DNA of 64,000 nucleotides from Calothrix sp. NIES-2098 (GCA_002368175.1 AP018172.1:7257001-7321000), one strand, 5' to 3'. Shown: positions 27,015 through 35,460, numbered from the stretch's first letter. The notes: a model not told the origin generated them from the sequence alone. Made by a program: numbers and translations.

Positions 27015-28451
27015 ATGACTCAACAAATAGATTCTGAATTTCGCATCGAACGAGATTCGATGGGCGATCGCCAAATTGCTAGTAATGTTTATTACGGTAT
27101 CCAAACGCTGCGGGCAATCGAAAACTTCCCTATCAGTGGACTAAAGCCCTTATCTACTTACGTAGATGCTTGTTTATTAATTAAAAAAGCTACTGCAATT
27201 GTCAACGGCGAACTGAGTTGCATTCCCCAAAACATTAGTCAGGCAATTGTGCAAGCATCGGAAGAAATACTTGCAGGAAAGTTGCGCGATCAATTTGTTG
27301 TCGATGTTTATCAAGCTGGTGCGGGTACTTCCCACCACATGAATGTTAACGAAGTTTTGGCGAATCGCGCTTTAGAAATTCTGGGCGATGAAAAAGGTAA
27401 CTATAAGCGCGTGAGTCCGAATGACCATGTGAATTACGGACAGTCTACCAATGATGTAATTCCCACAGCAATTCGCATTGGTGGATTATTGGCACTTGCG
27501 CATACATTACACCCAGCCTTAGATAATGCGATCGCAACCTTGGAAGCCAAAGCTACAGAATTTCAAGATATCGTCAAGTCTGGTAGAACACATTTGCAAG
27601 ATGCTGTACCTGTGCGTTTGGGTGAGAATTTCCGGGCTTGGGCATACATCCTTGCAGAACATCAAAACCGCATTTACACCGCCTCTGGAGATTTGATGGT
27701 GTTGGGTTTGGGAGGTAGTGCGGCTGGTACGGGTATGAATACTCATCCTCTTTATCGGGCGCGGGTTGTAGAAGTGCTGGCCGAATTGCTAAATTTGCCT
27801 TTGCAACCCGCACCGCACCTCATGGCTGCAATGCAGAGTATGGCACCATTTGTAAATGTTTCCGGTGCTGTGCGTAATTTAGCCCAGGATTTAGTGAAAA
27901 TCTCCCACGACTTGCGGCTAATGGATTCCGGGCCAAAAACTGGATTCAAGGAAATTCAACTACCGCCAGTGCAACCAGGTTCTTCGATTATGCCAGGTAA
28001 GTATAATCCGGTGATGGCAGAGATGACATCAATGGTATGTTTTCAAGTCATGGGTTACGATAATGCGATCGCCTTAGCAGCTCAAGCCGGACAATTGGAA
28101 TTAAATGTGATGATGCCGCTAATTGCCTATGATTTGATTCACAGTATCGAAATTTTGGGAAATACCATCGCCGCCCTCACAGAACGCTGCATCAAAGGCA
28201 TTACCGCTAACGAAGAACGGTGTTTGGCATATGCTGAAGGTAGTTTAGCTTTAGTTACCGCCCTCAACCCTCACATCGGTTATCTGAATGCGGCGGCTGT
28301 AGCTAAGGAATCCCTAGAAACTGGCAAATCCTTGAGGCAGATTGTCTTAGAAAAAGGACTGATGAGTGAGGCAGAATTAGCCACAGTCTTAAATCTCGAA
28401 CAAATGAGTGGTATCTTACCCCTCACCGCAGAATCAGGCAAAGTAGATTAG
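27015..28451 (+). CDS. aspA: Aspartate ammonia-lyase-like enzyme
   Basis: A 478-residue member of the aspartase/fumarase superfamily. It probably converts aspartate to fumarate and ammonia. MGDRQIASNVYYGIQTLRA near residue 16 favours aspartase over class II fumarase. SGRTHLQDAVP (His of the active site) and the flexible-loop signature GSSIMPGKYNPV with the catalytic Ser are present. In the signature, Gly and Tyr replace the Ala and Val common in enterobacterial AspA, so activity is likely but substrate is slightly uncertain. A long purine/pyrimidine hairpin follows the gene. Confidence 0.87.
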   Translation: MTQQIDSEFRIERDSMGDRQIASNVYYGIQTLRAIENFPISGLKPLSTYVDACLLIKKATAIVNGELSCIPQNISQAIVQASEEILAGKLRDQFVVDVYQAGAGTSHHMNVNEVLANRALEILGDEKGNYKRVSPNDHVNYGQSTNDVIPTAIRIGGLLALAHTLHPALDNAIATLEAKATEFQDIVKSGRTHLQDAVPVRLGENFRAWAYILAEHQNRIYTASGDLMVLGLGGSAAGTGMNTHPLYRARVVEVLAELLNLPLQPAPHLMAAMQSMAPFVNVSGAVRNLAQDLVKISHDLRLMDSGPKTGFKEIQLPPVQPGSSIMPGKYNPVMAEMTSMVCFQVMGYDNAIALAAQAGQLELNVMMPLIAYDLIHSIEILGNTIAALTERCIKGITANEERCLAYAEGSLALVTALNPHIGYLNAAAVAKESLETGKSLRQIVLEKGLMSEAELATVLNLEQMSGILPLTAESGKVD

Positions 28452-28472
28452 AAAGATAATAGAAAGATATAA

Positions 28473-28495
28473 GAAAGAAGAACTTCTTCTTTCTG
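28473..28495 (+). terminator. Hairpin after the aspartase-like gene
   Basis: AGAAAGAAGAA (28473-28483) is followed after one base by its perfect complement TTCTTCTTTCT (28485-28495), then a T-rich stretch. It probably ends the aspartase transcript just before the DUF362 gene. The very small loop means the closing pairs must open, leaving a stem of about nine. Confidence 0.5.
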
Positions 28496-28523
28496 TTATC
28501 TTTACTAATCTTCTTTATTATCC

Positions 28524-29495
28524 ATGCAGACCCAAAAACCATCGGTCAGTTTAATCCGTGCTACTTCTTACGAAACCGAGACTTTACGAGAGTCTTTAGT
28601 GACGCTGCTGGAACCTTTTGGGGGAATGGCAGCTTTTGTGAAAAGTGGCGATCGCGTTTTACTCAAACCTAATCTCCTCACAGGGGCGCGTCCTGGTAAA
28701 GAGTGTACTACCCGCCCCGAACTGGTTTACGCAGTTGCCCAGATGGTCATAGAAGTTGGCGGTAAACCCTTTTTAGGCGATAGTCCGGCTTTTGGCAGTG
28801 CGAAGGGTGTAGCTGTAGCCAATGGCTATGCACCGATTTTAGAAGAACTCAAGCTGCCCATTGTAGATTTTCACGGTCAGCGTTACGAAACAGTCAGCGA
28901 GAATTTTAATCACCTGTTGTTATCGAAAGAAGCAATGGCGGCGGATGTCGTGATTAACCTACCGAAGGTCAAATCCCACGCCCAACTGACATTAACTCTA
29001 GGAGTTAAAAATCTTTTTGGTTGCGTTCCAGGCAAGATGAAAGCTTGGTGGCACATGGAAGCTGGCAAAGACGCCAACCGCTTTGGGGAAATGTTAGTAG
29101 AAACAGCCAAAGCTATTAACCCCAACTTAACCATTTTAGATGGCATCATCGGTCATGATGGCAATGGCCCTAGTAATGGAGAACCTCGTGCCTTGGGTAT
29201 TTTAGCAGCAGCATCAAATGTATTTGCCTTAGATCGGGCAATGGTAGAAATTCTCAACGTCCCACCCCAACAAGTACCCACCGTCGCAGCTTCCCAACGA
29301 TTAGGAGTGTGTCCAGAATTAGCTAATATTGATTTTCCTCACTTAGAACCTGAATTACTAAAATTAGAAGATTGGCGATTACCAGACAAGTTAATCCCCA
29401 TCGATTTTGCAATGCCACGCGTGATTAAATCAACGTTTAAACATCTTTACATTCGGTTTATTCAAGAACCAATGACTGCTTATGGTAGACGTTAA
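28524..29495 (+). CDS. DUF362 domain protein
   Basis: A 323-residue protein of the DUF362 family. DRVLLKPNLLTGARPGKECT, PFLGDSPAFGSAKG and VINLPKVKSHAQLTLTLG followed by KNLFGCVPG are the conserved blocks. No ferredoxin-type 4Fe-4S CxxCxxC clusters are visible, so it is the short cyanobacterial form. The biochemical role is not established; some relatives are linked to photosystem or Fe-S assembly. It follows the aspartase-like gene by about 70 bases with a hairpin between, and ends before a good terminator. Confidence 0.85.
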   Translation: MQTQKPSVSLIRATSYETETLRESLVTLLEPFGGMAAFVKSGDRVLLKPNLLTGARPGKECTTRPELVYAVAQMVIEVGGKPFLGDSPAFGSAKGVAVANGYAPILEELKLPIVDFHGQRYETVSENFNHLLLSKEAMAADVVINLPKVKSHAQLTLTLGVKNLFGCVPGKMKAWWHMEAGKDANRFGEMLVETAKAINPNLTILDGIIGHDGNGPSNGEPRALGILAAASNVFALDRAMVEILNVPPQQVPTVAASQRLGVCPELANIDFPHLEPELLKLEDWRLPDKLIPIDFAMPRVIKSTFKHLYIRFIQEPMTAYGRR

Positions 29496-29575
29496 TTGAT
29501 TAAGTGCAAACTTGGCTACAACAATTGCCACTTTTCGCAGAGTAAGCTATAACTACCCTCCGATTGCTTAACCAG

Positions 29576-29602
29576 ACCGCCCTAGTTTAGCGGCGGTTTT
29601 CT
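29576..29602 (+). terminator. Intrinsic terminator after the DUF362 gene
   Basis: ACCGCC (29576-29581) pairs with GGCGGT (29592-29597), a GC-rich six-base stem, and is directly followed by TTTTCTC. Orientation and position fit the end of the DUF362 transcript. Confidence 0.7.
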
Positions 29603-30370
29603 CATAGATTAATTTGTTATAAAATTTTTCATCAAACTCTGCATTATTAATCAATATCATTTCTGCAACATTTAGTAAATTTATTTAGAGTTCTAGTAGC
29701 TTAAATGTTTAAGAAATCTACCTATATATAGATTGACACAATAGGAGATATTACTAGTATCTGGCAATTTAAATTCTGGCAGATTCTGAGTGTAGGAAAT
29801 TAATTAATACTACCAAACTAGATAGATATCTGGATTTTCCCGATAGAGATTTATGGTTAAAAAAATCTACCTTAATAGTTAGCCAGAACGCTTGCAAATT
29901 TTTAAGTGTAACTACTGTTGATGTGTTAGGTAATATGATAGATAATCGGTGGTTTTGCGGTATTGATTTGAAGTAGCACAAATTAGGCAATTATCCCTAA
30001 AACTACCTTAGACAAGGAATTTGAAGATGTTATACTAATGCAGTAAATGCTAAATACCTGAGTAAATTCGATCTCATCTCATAATTCAAAATGTGATTTC
30101 TAATGCTGAGATGCCAGCTATAAATATGCCAACAAATACACTGTAGAGATAGTGATATTTAATAGCCAACACGACGTTAAAGCAAAAAATGTTTGTAATG
30201 AACTTTATGTCAACTTTCTGAGGTAGCAAATATATATTATGACAGTTAGGAAACTGGTTAAGATTCTGTATCAATTCAGATTTTACAGCTAAAAAATCGT
30301 TAAAATAGCATCAAGGCTCTCTTGAAGAGAGTAAAACTCAAAGTGATTTGGTGAAGTTCAAATTTTTTGT
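29603..30370. other. AT-rich intergenic stretch, no supported gene
   Basis: Nothing convincing is encoded here. Two minus-strand open frames (29769-29990 and 30086-30274) have random-looking composition and no ribosome site. A small hairpin CTCTCTT/AAGAGAG at 30317-30331 precedes the following small gene by 40 bases and may sit in its leader. Confidence 0.5.
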
Positions 30371-30556
30371 ATGAATTCAAATAGCCAGTCTGCCAATAAC
30401 GATACATATTCCCATAGGTTGGCAGACATTGTGGGAACTGCGATCGCTCTGTTAACTCTGACACTCCCTGTATTTGTCATTGCTCATTATTCTTCAGCGA
30501 ATGTTACCCATAACCAACAACCTCTAACTTATAATTTGCCTAAAAGTCCAGATTAG
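30371..30556 (+). CDS. Small single-span membrane protein, hypothetical
   Basis: A 61-residue frame from ATG with a polar N-terminus, one clear hydrophobic span (about residues 22-42, DIVGTAIALLTLTLPVFVIAHY) and a short polar tail. The layout resembles small conserved hypothetical proteins of filamentous cyanobacteria, as far as I recall. A HIP1 octamer lies within the frame. No function can be given. No strong Shine-Dalgarno sequence is visible. It stands alone between two large gaps. Confidence 0.62.
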   Translation: MNSNSQSANNDTYSHRLADIVGTAIALLTLTLPVFVIAHYSSANVTHNQQPLTYNLPKSPD

Positions 30557-30679
30557 GCAGTCTCATCAAAAAACTTGAGAAGTAAGTATCCAATGAGTAA
30601 TAAACTCTAAACCAGCACGAATATCCAGCAAAACAAAGAGGATAAAAACTCTTGTAACTCTGGTAGGGCGTAACTTGGA

Positions 30680-30822
30680 TGGTTGTTGAGGAGTTAGGTT
30701 ATCTACATCGTGGCGATCGAACTCCACTCTAATTCAACCAGCAATCCCAGATGCTGCTAGCAATGGGAAATGTCAATACTGAAAGCAAGCGCGGCGATCT
30801 CTAAGTAATCGCCGCTTTTTTT
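30680..30822 (+). ncRNA. Candidate small structured RNA ending in a strong terminator
   Basis: There is no open frame here, but nested complementary segments are clear. TGGTTG (30680) pairs with CAACCA (30735), GAGTT (30691) with AACTC (30720), and TCCCA (30745) with TGGGA (30763). The stretch ends in a textbook terminator at 30791-30822. No known cyanobacterial RNA motif (for example the Yfr1 core) was recognised, and the 5' end is unknown. It could instead be the long 3' end of the small gene upstream. Confidence 0.4.
30791..30822 (+). terminator. Strong intrinsic terminator
   Basis: GCGGCGAT (30791-30798) and ATCGCCGC (30808-30815) form a perfect eight-base GC-rich stem with a nine-base loop. 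It is followed by seven T. It lies 235 bases after the small membrane-protein gene and 180 bases before ppa. Confidence 0.85.
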
Positions 30823-31001
30823 CGCAGAATAGAAGATTGTTGCTTTCACTTATGCAAAACAAAAATTAGGCAGTTCTGTTCGCTGTTCCCGTAAGTTAAA
30901 AGAATACCTTGGGAAGAAGTCCATCTTGGCCCTAAAATTCTACACGGGGAGCCTATATTGCTGACGCCCAAAATTTACTGTGTTAATAGAGGAGCTTTTT
31001 T

Positions 31002-31514
31002 GTGGACTTATCCCGTATACCACCCCAGCCAAAACCGGGTCTAATCAACGTTCTGATTGAAATTCCAGGCGGGAGTAAAAATAAATACGAATTTGACAAA
31101 GATCTACAGGCCTTTGCCCTAGATCGAGTACTGTATTCTTCGGTACAATATCCTTATGACTATGGCTTTGTACCCAATACATTAGCTGATGATGGCGATC
31201 CTTTAGATGGTATGGTCATTGTTGATGAACCAACCTTTCCTGGCTGTATCATTGCAGCAAGACCGATTGGCTTATTAGAGATGATTGATGGCGGCGATCG
31301 CGATGAAAAAATTCTTTGCGTTCCTGACAAAGACCCGCGTTATGCTCAAATACAATCCTTAAAAGATTTACCATCACACCGCTTGGATGAAATTGCTGAA
31401 TTTTTCCGCACTTATAAAAATCTGGAAAAAAAAGTAACTGAAATTCTCGGTTGGCAAGATGTCGATCGGGTAAAAGCATTGGTAGAAAAGTCCATCAAAG
31501 CTGCTCAAGGCTAA
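31002..31514 (+). CDS. ppa: Inorganic pyrophosphatase (class I)
   Basis: Hydrolyses pyrophosphate to phosphate in the cytoplasm, pulling biosynthetic reactions forward. The 170-residue length is normal. DYGFVPNTLADDGDPLDGMV near residues 54-73 contains the signature metal-binding aspartates, and KYEFDK and RVLYSS are conserved. The start is GTG at 31002, seven bases after the ribosome site GAGGAG (30989-30994). A small hairpin (AATCATG/CATGATT, 31613-31630) lies 100 bases downstream. No operon partner is needed. Confidence 0.96.
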   Translation: MDLSRIPPQPKPGLINVLIEIPGGSKNKYEFDKDLQAFALDRVLYSSVQYPYDYGFVPNTLADDGDPLDGMVIVDEPTFPGCIIAARPIGLLEMIDGGDRDEKILCVPDKDPRYAQIQSLKDLPSHRLDEIAEFFRTYKNLEKKVTEILGWQDVDRVKALVEKSIKAAQG

Positions 31515-31738
31515 TCGCTGATGGTAATGGGTAAGCTCTCAGTTGTCAGTAATGCAGAAATTTATTTTTGTATTATTGACTATTGACAGATCGCCCATTA
31601 CCAATTTTGTTGAATCATGGATTCATGATTTCATCGGTACAAACTAGCTAAAAACCTAGTTACCATAGTCAGTAATCAATAAAATCAAAAACTTTTGCTT
31701 TTTGCGGCTCGCAAAAATTGCTAGTAAATCTAAATCAA

Positions 31739-32122
31739 ATGCAGCGAACTCTCCTGTCAGCCAAAATTCACAACTGTACCCTTACAGGGGCAAATGTCAA
31801 CTATGTAGGTAGTATCAGTATAGATGAAATTCTGTTGCAAAAAGCTGGTATTTTACCCTACGAACAGGTACAAGTAGTGAATAAAGCTAATGGCGAGCGC
31901 TTTATTACCTATGCAATACCTGCTCCAGCCTACTCAGGAGTAATAGAATTGAATGGGGCTGCCGCACGTCTAGGCATTATAGGCGATCGCCTGATTATAA
32001 TGGCCTACGGGCAGTTTACTCCGGAAGAGTTACAAAATTACTCGCCTAAGGTCGTCATTGTAGACGAAAAAAACCAACTTTTGGAAGTACGGCACTACGA
32101 TGACCTGCTCAGTAAGGTCTAA
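31739..32122 (+). CDS. panD: Aspartate 1-decarboxylase precursor
   Basis: Makes beta-alanine from aspartate for pantothenate and coenzyme A. It is a pyruvoyl enzyme that cuts itself between Gly and Ser. The expected YVGS processing site is present near residues 22-25 of the ATG form, followed by ISIDE. The ATG at 31739 (MQRTLLSAKIHNC) fits the family and gives 127 residues; a TTG at 31718 would add seven. GAAARLGIIGDRLIIMAYGQ is the conserved C-terminal core. The next gene starts 12 bases later and is likely cotranscribed. Confidence 0.94.
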   Translation: MQRTLLSAKIHNCTLTGANVNYVGSISIDEILLQKAGILPYEQVQVVNKANGERFITYAIPAPAYSGVIELNGAAARLGIIGDRLIIMAYGQFTPEELQNYSPKVVIVDEKNQLLEVRHYDDLLSKV

Positions 32123-32134
32123 AATGCAAGGAAA

Positions 32135-33037
32135 ATGTCAAATTTTGAGCTGTCGGGTTCCCAGAGCTACGTAACTGAGAAGCAAACTACCCCACTCAGT
32201 AGTTCAGCCACAGAATTTTTAGTGCAATTCTGGGGTGTTAGAGGTTTGATTGCTACCCCAGCCAGTAACACCAACCGCTACGGGGGGAATACTGGTTGTG
32301 TAGAAATACGTGTAGCCGGAAAAGAATTGATTTTTGATGGAGGTACGGGCTTACGAGTATTAGGTAAAACTTGGCAGCAGCTACAACAGCCAATAGAGGC
32401 CCATTTATTTTTTACTAACTCCCAATTAAATCGCATTCAAGGCTTTCCCTTTTTTGCCCCCGCATTTATTGCTCAAAATAAATTCCATATCTACGGCGCA
32501 GCAGCCTCAAATAGTGCCTCGATTAAGCAGTGTCTTTATGACCAAATGCTTCAGCCACACTTTCCCTATCCTTTACAGGTAATGCAATCACAATTGCATT
32601 TCCACAATCTCAATTCGGGTAGCGAGGTCAAGCTAGATGATGTCTCGATTAACGCAGCATTGATCAATAAACATCAGCGATCGCTTGGCTACCGCGTTAC
32701 GTGGCAGAATTTTAGCGTTGCCTACATTACAGATTTGCCCAAGACTCCCGATAAAGTAGAGCAGGAAAGGATTTTACAGCTAATTGAAGGGGTCAATTTC
32801 TTCATTGCTAACGGTACTTATAATCCCCCCACAGCTCACAACCACGATCTAGCCGATCTACAATGGCAGACTGCTGTAGATTTAGCCGATCGTGCGGGTG
32901 TTAAAAGCTTAGTTATCTCTCATTATCATCCAGATGACGACGATGAGTTTTTAGATCGGGTTCAATCTGATGTTAAGTCTGTCTTTCCCAAAGCAGTTTT
33001 AGCCTCTGAAGGTATGATCTTATCTGTGGCTAAGTAG
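32135..33037 (+). CDS. Metallo-beta-lactamase-fold protein with a lost metal motif
   Basis: A 300-residue MBL-fold protein of the cyclic-phosphodiesterase-like branch. FWGVRGLIATP, NTNRYGGNTGCVE, FDGGTGLRVLG and IQGFPFF are all intact. The canonical HxHxDH motif, expected just before IQGFPFF, reads N-S-Q-L-N-R at residues 95-100, so all three His and the Asp are gone. Asp200 in AYITD and His263 in ISHYHPDDDDEF remain. It is probably catalytically dead toward metal-dependent hydrolysis, or has a different role such as binding. It may share a transcript with panD. Confidence 0.88.
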   Translation: MSNFELSGSQSYVTEKQTTPLSSSATEFLVQFWGVRGLIATPASNTNRYGGNTGCVEIRVAGKELIFDGGTGLRVLGKTWQQLQQPIEAHLFFTNSQLNRIQGFPFFAPAFIAQNKFHIYGAAASNSASIKQCLYDQMLQPHFPYPLQVMQSQLHFHNLNSGSEVKLDDVSINAALINKHQRSLGYRVTWQNFSVAYITDLPKTPDKVEQERILQLIEGVNFFIANGTYNPPTAHNHDLADLQWQTAVDLADRAGVKSLVISHYHPDDDDEFLDRVQSDVKSVFPKAVLASEGMILSVAK

Positions 33038-33045
33038 GGCGATGA

Positions 33046-33081
33046 GGAACCAGGAAGCAGGAAGCAGGGAGCAGGGGGAAA
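33046..33081. repeat. Short tandem heptamer-like repeat
   Basis: Three or four degenerate copies of a seven-base unit (AGGAAGC, AGGAAGC, AGGGAGC, AGGGGGA) lie between the MBL-fold gene and the end of cnaT. Such short tandem repeats are common in heterocystous cyanobacteria. Confidence 0.6.
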
Positions 33082-33117
33082 GAAATAAATGACACTTTAC
33101 CTTTAACTCTTGACTCA

Positions 33118-34188
33118 TCAAACTGGCTGAAATGCCGTTTTTGCTATTGAATTTACTACCTGGCTTAGTTGTTGAAGTTTGTTAGCTACAACTCCATTTA
33201 TTAATAATTCTGCCGCTTTAGCTAGACCCGATCGCATATCTGGACAAACGCCACTTTGCCAAAGGTAAAATCCGCCATTCCACAAGGCTGTTTGTGTTAA
33301 TTCTATAGGATTACCCGCCAGAACTGCTTGCATTTCGGTAAGTAGTTCTTCTGTTGTACCAAGGGGGACATTTTTAGTTGTAAAACCGTAATCGCGCGGT
33401 GCGAGGTGCAAGCGATCTAGTTCGCCGGAGGGTGTTGATAAGCCGATGATAGCTGTGCGATCGCGTGGTAAATCGCAACTACCTTCCAATCCCTTAACTA
33501 AAGTATATTTTGTAATATTTTGCAAAGCTAGAGTTAATTGAAATAGCGTTTCTGTAGGTGGATGGACAAATCCCGGAATCATGTGTACATCTCCGGCGTA
33601 AGGGCACCAAATTAGCTCCATTGTTGCCAAAGGTGGACGTTTGCCTAGCTGATCGCGGTAATCCCAAATACTGTTAATTAAGGGAAAATGCTGAGGCGTA
33701 TAAACAAAGCCAATTCCTGTTTGCTCAAATACCTGCTGGGTTTTGTCAAGTGACAAGTTTGTCCAATCGACCCCTAACCCCTGCCAAATTTCTACTAAAG
33801 GTATACCGTACTTCGTCGGTAAGCGATCGCCTCCATGCATCACCACTGGTTGGCCAACAGCCGCTAATATTAAAGCTGTAATCGGGCTAATTGGTGCGGT
33901 GCGCGTTCTGCCATCATAGGGTATGCCAAAGACGATTACCGATCGCTCAGAAGCTATAGGTTGAAGTTTCGGCCCTAGTTCGTTGTAAGCATCTAACATT
34001 CCCGCCAGCTCATCGGGCGTGGGACGCTTGATGCGATGGGCAATTAGAAAAGCTCCGATTTGGGCAGGAGTTGCTTCACCTACCAGCATCATTTTGGTAG
34101 CTGTGGCAGCTTCAGCACGAGTTAAATTTTCTCCTGTGTGATTTCCACTCCCTACCTTTTGCAGAAATGGCCTAAATACATTGCTCAT
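33118..34188 (-). CDS. cnaT: CnaT-like anthranilate phosphoribosyltransferase-family protein
   Basis: A 356-residue member of the TrpD/glycosyltransferase-3 fold. Early residues TRAEAATATKMMLVGEATPAQIGAFLIA and the later HGGDRLPTKYGIPL match that fold. The PRPP loop GTGGD of true TrpD is replaced (GIPYDGRTRTAPISP), so tryptophan synthesis is unlikely. In Anabaena a gene of this type, cnaT, lies beside ntcB and is required to express the nir operon (established knowledge). The position right after ntcB here supports that identity. I chose ATG 34188 over TTG 34197. A repeat block fills the 123 bases between the two genes. Confidence 0.8.
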   Translation of the reverse strand: MSNVFRPFLQKVGSGNHTGENLTRAEAATATKMMLVGEATPAQIGAFLIAHRIKRPTPDELAGMLDAYNELGPKLQPIASERSVIVFGIPYDGRTRTAPISPITALILAAVGQPVVMHGGDRLPTKYGIPLVEIWQGLGVDWTNLSLDKTQQVFEQTGIGFVYTPQHFPLINSIWDYRDQLGKRPPLATMELIWCPYAGDVHMIPGFVHPPTETLFQLTLALQNITKYTLVKGLEGSCDLPRDRTAIIGLSTPSGELDRLHLAPRDYGFTTKNVPLGTTEELLTEMQAVLAGNPIELTQTALWNGGFYLWQSGVCPDMRSGLAKAAELLINGVVANKLQQLSQVVNSIAKTAFQPV

Positions 34189-34191
34189 GAC

Positions 34192-34305
34192 AGTCAATAG
34201 TCAAGGGTCAATAGTCAATACTCAATGGTCAAAGATCAATAGTCAATAGTTATTGGGCTTTGAACTTTTGACTATGGACTTTAGGCTTTGGACTTTTGAC
34301 TCATC
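34192..34305. repeat. Inverted heptamer-repeat block between ntcB and cnaT
   Basis: The first half carries degenerate GTCAATA units, and the second half carries the complementary TTTTGACT/TTTGGACT units. The block could fold back on itself. It fills the whole ntcB-cnaT spacer and may attenuate or process a shared transcript. Related units occur at 31530, 35690, 46600, 48660, 54560 and 58840. Confidence 0.6.
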
Positions 34306-34311
34306 ATAGCG

Positions 34312-35259
34312 TTAAGAAGCCGATCGCTGTTGGTTAATTTGTGGTGGGATATTATCTCGTACTAGTTGCCAAAAATGCTTGATAGGCGGAATTTGCAGAC
34401 GATCGCCAGTTGTAACCATGACTACCCGCCGTGTCAAACTAGAAGTATCAGGCAAAGTACAATTACTATTACTAGCTAACGGGCGTACTGCCAAAGTCGG
34501 GTCAAGCTGGGCTTCCATTAAGGCAGAATGCGGTAACAAAGCGATCAGTTCTCCTTGACGTACCACTCCCCGGAAAGCATCTAAAGTGTTGACTTCTAAA
34601 GCTGCTTGCAGTGTGGCTTCTAATCGCTCAAATCGCTCTTGGATTAGGCGTTGCATCCCATAACCATCTTTAAACACTACCTGAGGATAGCGAATTAGCT
34701 CAGACCAAGGGATACATTCATATTGGGCGAGTGGATGCTTGGCGGCGGTGAGAACTTCTATTGGTTCTTCATAGAGTACTTCTACAACCATTTCACGGCC
34801 AGTAGTGAGAAAGCGATTGTTCATCACAATTGCCAAATCTACCAATCCATCTTTCAATACTTTTAAAGCGCGATCGCTACCCAAAGAAGTTACTCGTAAT
34901 TGTACATCTGGGTAATCGCGACAGAATTGCTGTAAAACTGGTGGTAAGTATGAAGCACACAAGGAATGTATAGCAGCAATACACAATTCTGGCTGTTTAC
35001 CTGAGATTAAATCTGTTAATTCCTCTGTGGCTGTTTGCCATTCTTGACAGATTTTCCGCACGCGGGGTAGTAACCTCTCACCCCCTAGTGTCAGCTTGGC
35101 GTGAGTGGTTCTATGAAACAGTTCTATCCCCAAATCTGCTTCTAATGCCTGGATTTGGCGACTAATTGTAGATTGAGTGACCCCACATTTTCTTGCGGCT
35201 TGTTGAAAGCTGCCAGTGTCCGCGATCGCTAAAAAAGCTTGCAACTGCTCTAGTCGCAT
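34312..35259 (-). CDS. ntcB: LysR-type nitrate assimilation activator NtcB
   Basis: A 315-residue LysR-type regulator that activates nitrate assimilation genes in response to nitrite in cyanobacteria. The winged helix-turn-helix is at residues 1-60 (FQQAARKCGVTQSTISRQIQALEADLGIELFHR). The effector-binding domain follows, with FCRDYPDVQLRVTSLGSDRALKVL and NTLDAFRGVVRQGELIALLP, segments I associate with NtcB. The genomic place (upstream of, and divergent to, the nirA operon, next to cnaT) agrees. Its own promoter carries a perfect NtcA-type site, and a second lies in the leader. Confidence 0.88.
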   Translation of the reverse strand: MRLEQLQAFLAIADTGSFQQAARKCGVTQSTISRQIQALEADLGIELFHRTTHAKLTLGGERLLPRVRKICQEWQTATEELTDLISGKQPELCIAAIHSLCASYLPPVLQQFCRDYPDVQLRVTSLGSDRALKVLKDGLVDLAIVMNNRFLTTGREMVVEVLYEEPIEVLTAAKHPLAQYECIPWSELIRYPQVVFKDGYGMQRLIQERFERLEATLQAALEVNTLDAFRGVVRQGELIALLPHSALMEAQLDPTLAVRPLASNSNCTLPDTSSLTRRVVMVTTGDRLQIPPIKHFWQLVRDNIPPQINQQRSAS

Positions 35260-35265
35260 TTTTTT

Positions 35266-35279
35266 GTAGCCTGAATTAC
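35266..35279 (-). promoter_or_regulatory. Second NtcA-type palindrome, in the ntcB leader
   Basis: GTA-N8-TAC is perfect at this position and ends 6 bases before the ntcB start codon. It lies downstream of the predicted start of transcription, so it would not activate in the classical way but could repress or block. Confidence 0.35.
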
Positions 35280-35295
35280 ATTTATGGCTTTCATT

Positions 35296-35337
35296 AAGTT
35301 AACGGATTTTTAAACTTAATTTGGTAGAGTTTGTTAC
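35296..35337 (-). promoter_or_regulatory. NtcA-activated promoter of ntcB
   Basis: On the minus strand GTA-N8-TAC (35337-35324) is followed after exactly 22 bases by the -10 box TAACTT (35301-35296). Site and spacing are those of classical NtcA-activated promoters. Predicted transcription start is near 35289, leaving a 30-base leader. Confidence 0.65.
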
Positions 35338-35460
35338 AAGTGGTTGACTCTGCAAGATTTTAATTTACATTTTTTCGACTTCGCTTTTTACAGCTTTTCT
35401 CATCAATATTCATTCTGATGCTGTATTTTTCCCTAAATCTCCGCCACGCAATTTGTTTGC

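Noticed and set aside
27015..28451. Class II fumarase as the identity of the lyase
   Set aside because: The N-terminal MGDRQI/YYGIQTLRA segment and length fit aspartase better, though the loop signature is shared by both families.
29769..30274. Two minus-strand frames in the long gap after the DUF362 gene
   Set aside because: There is no ribosome site, and composition and codon pattern look random. No resemblance to any family.
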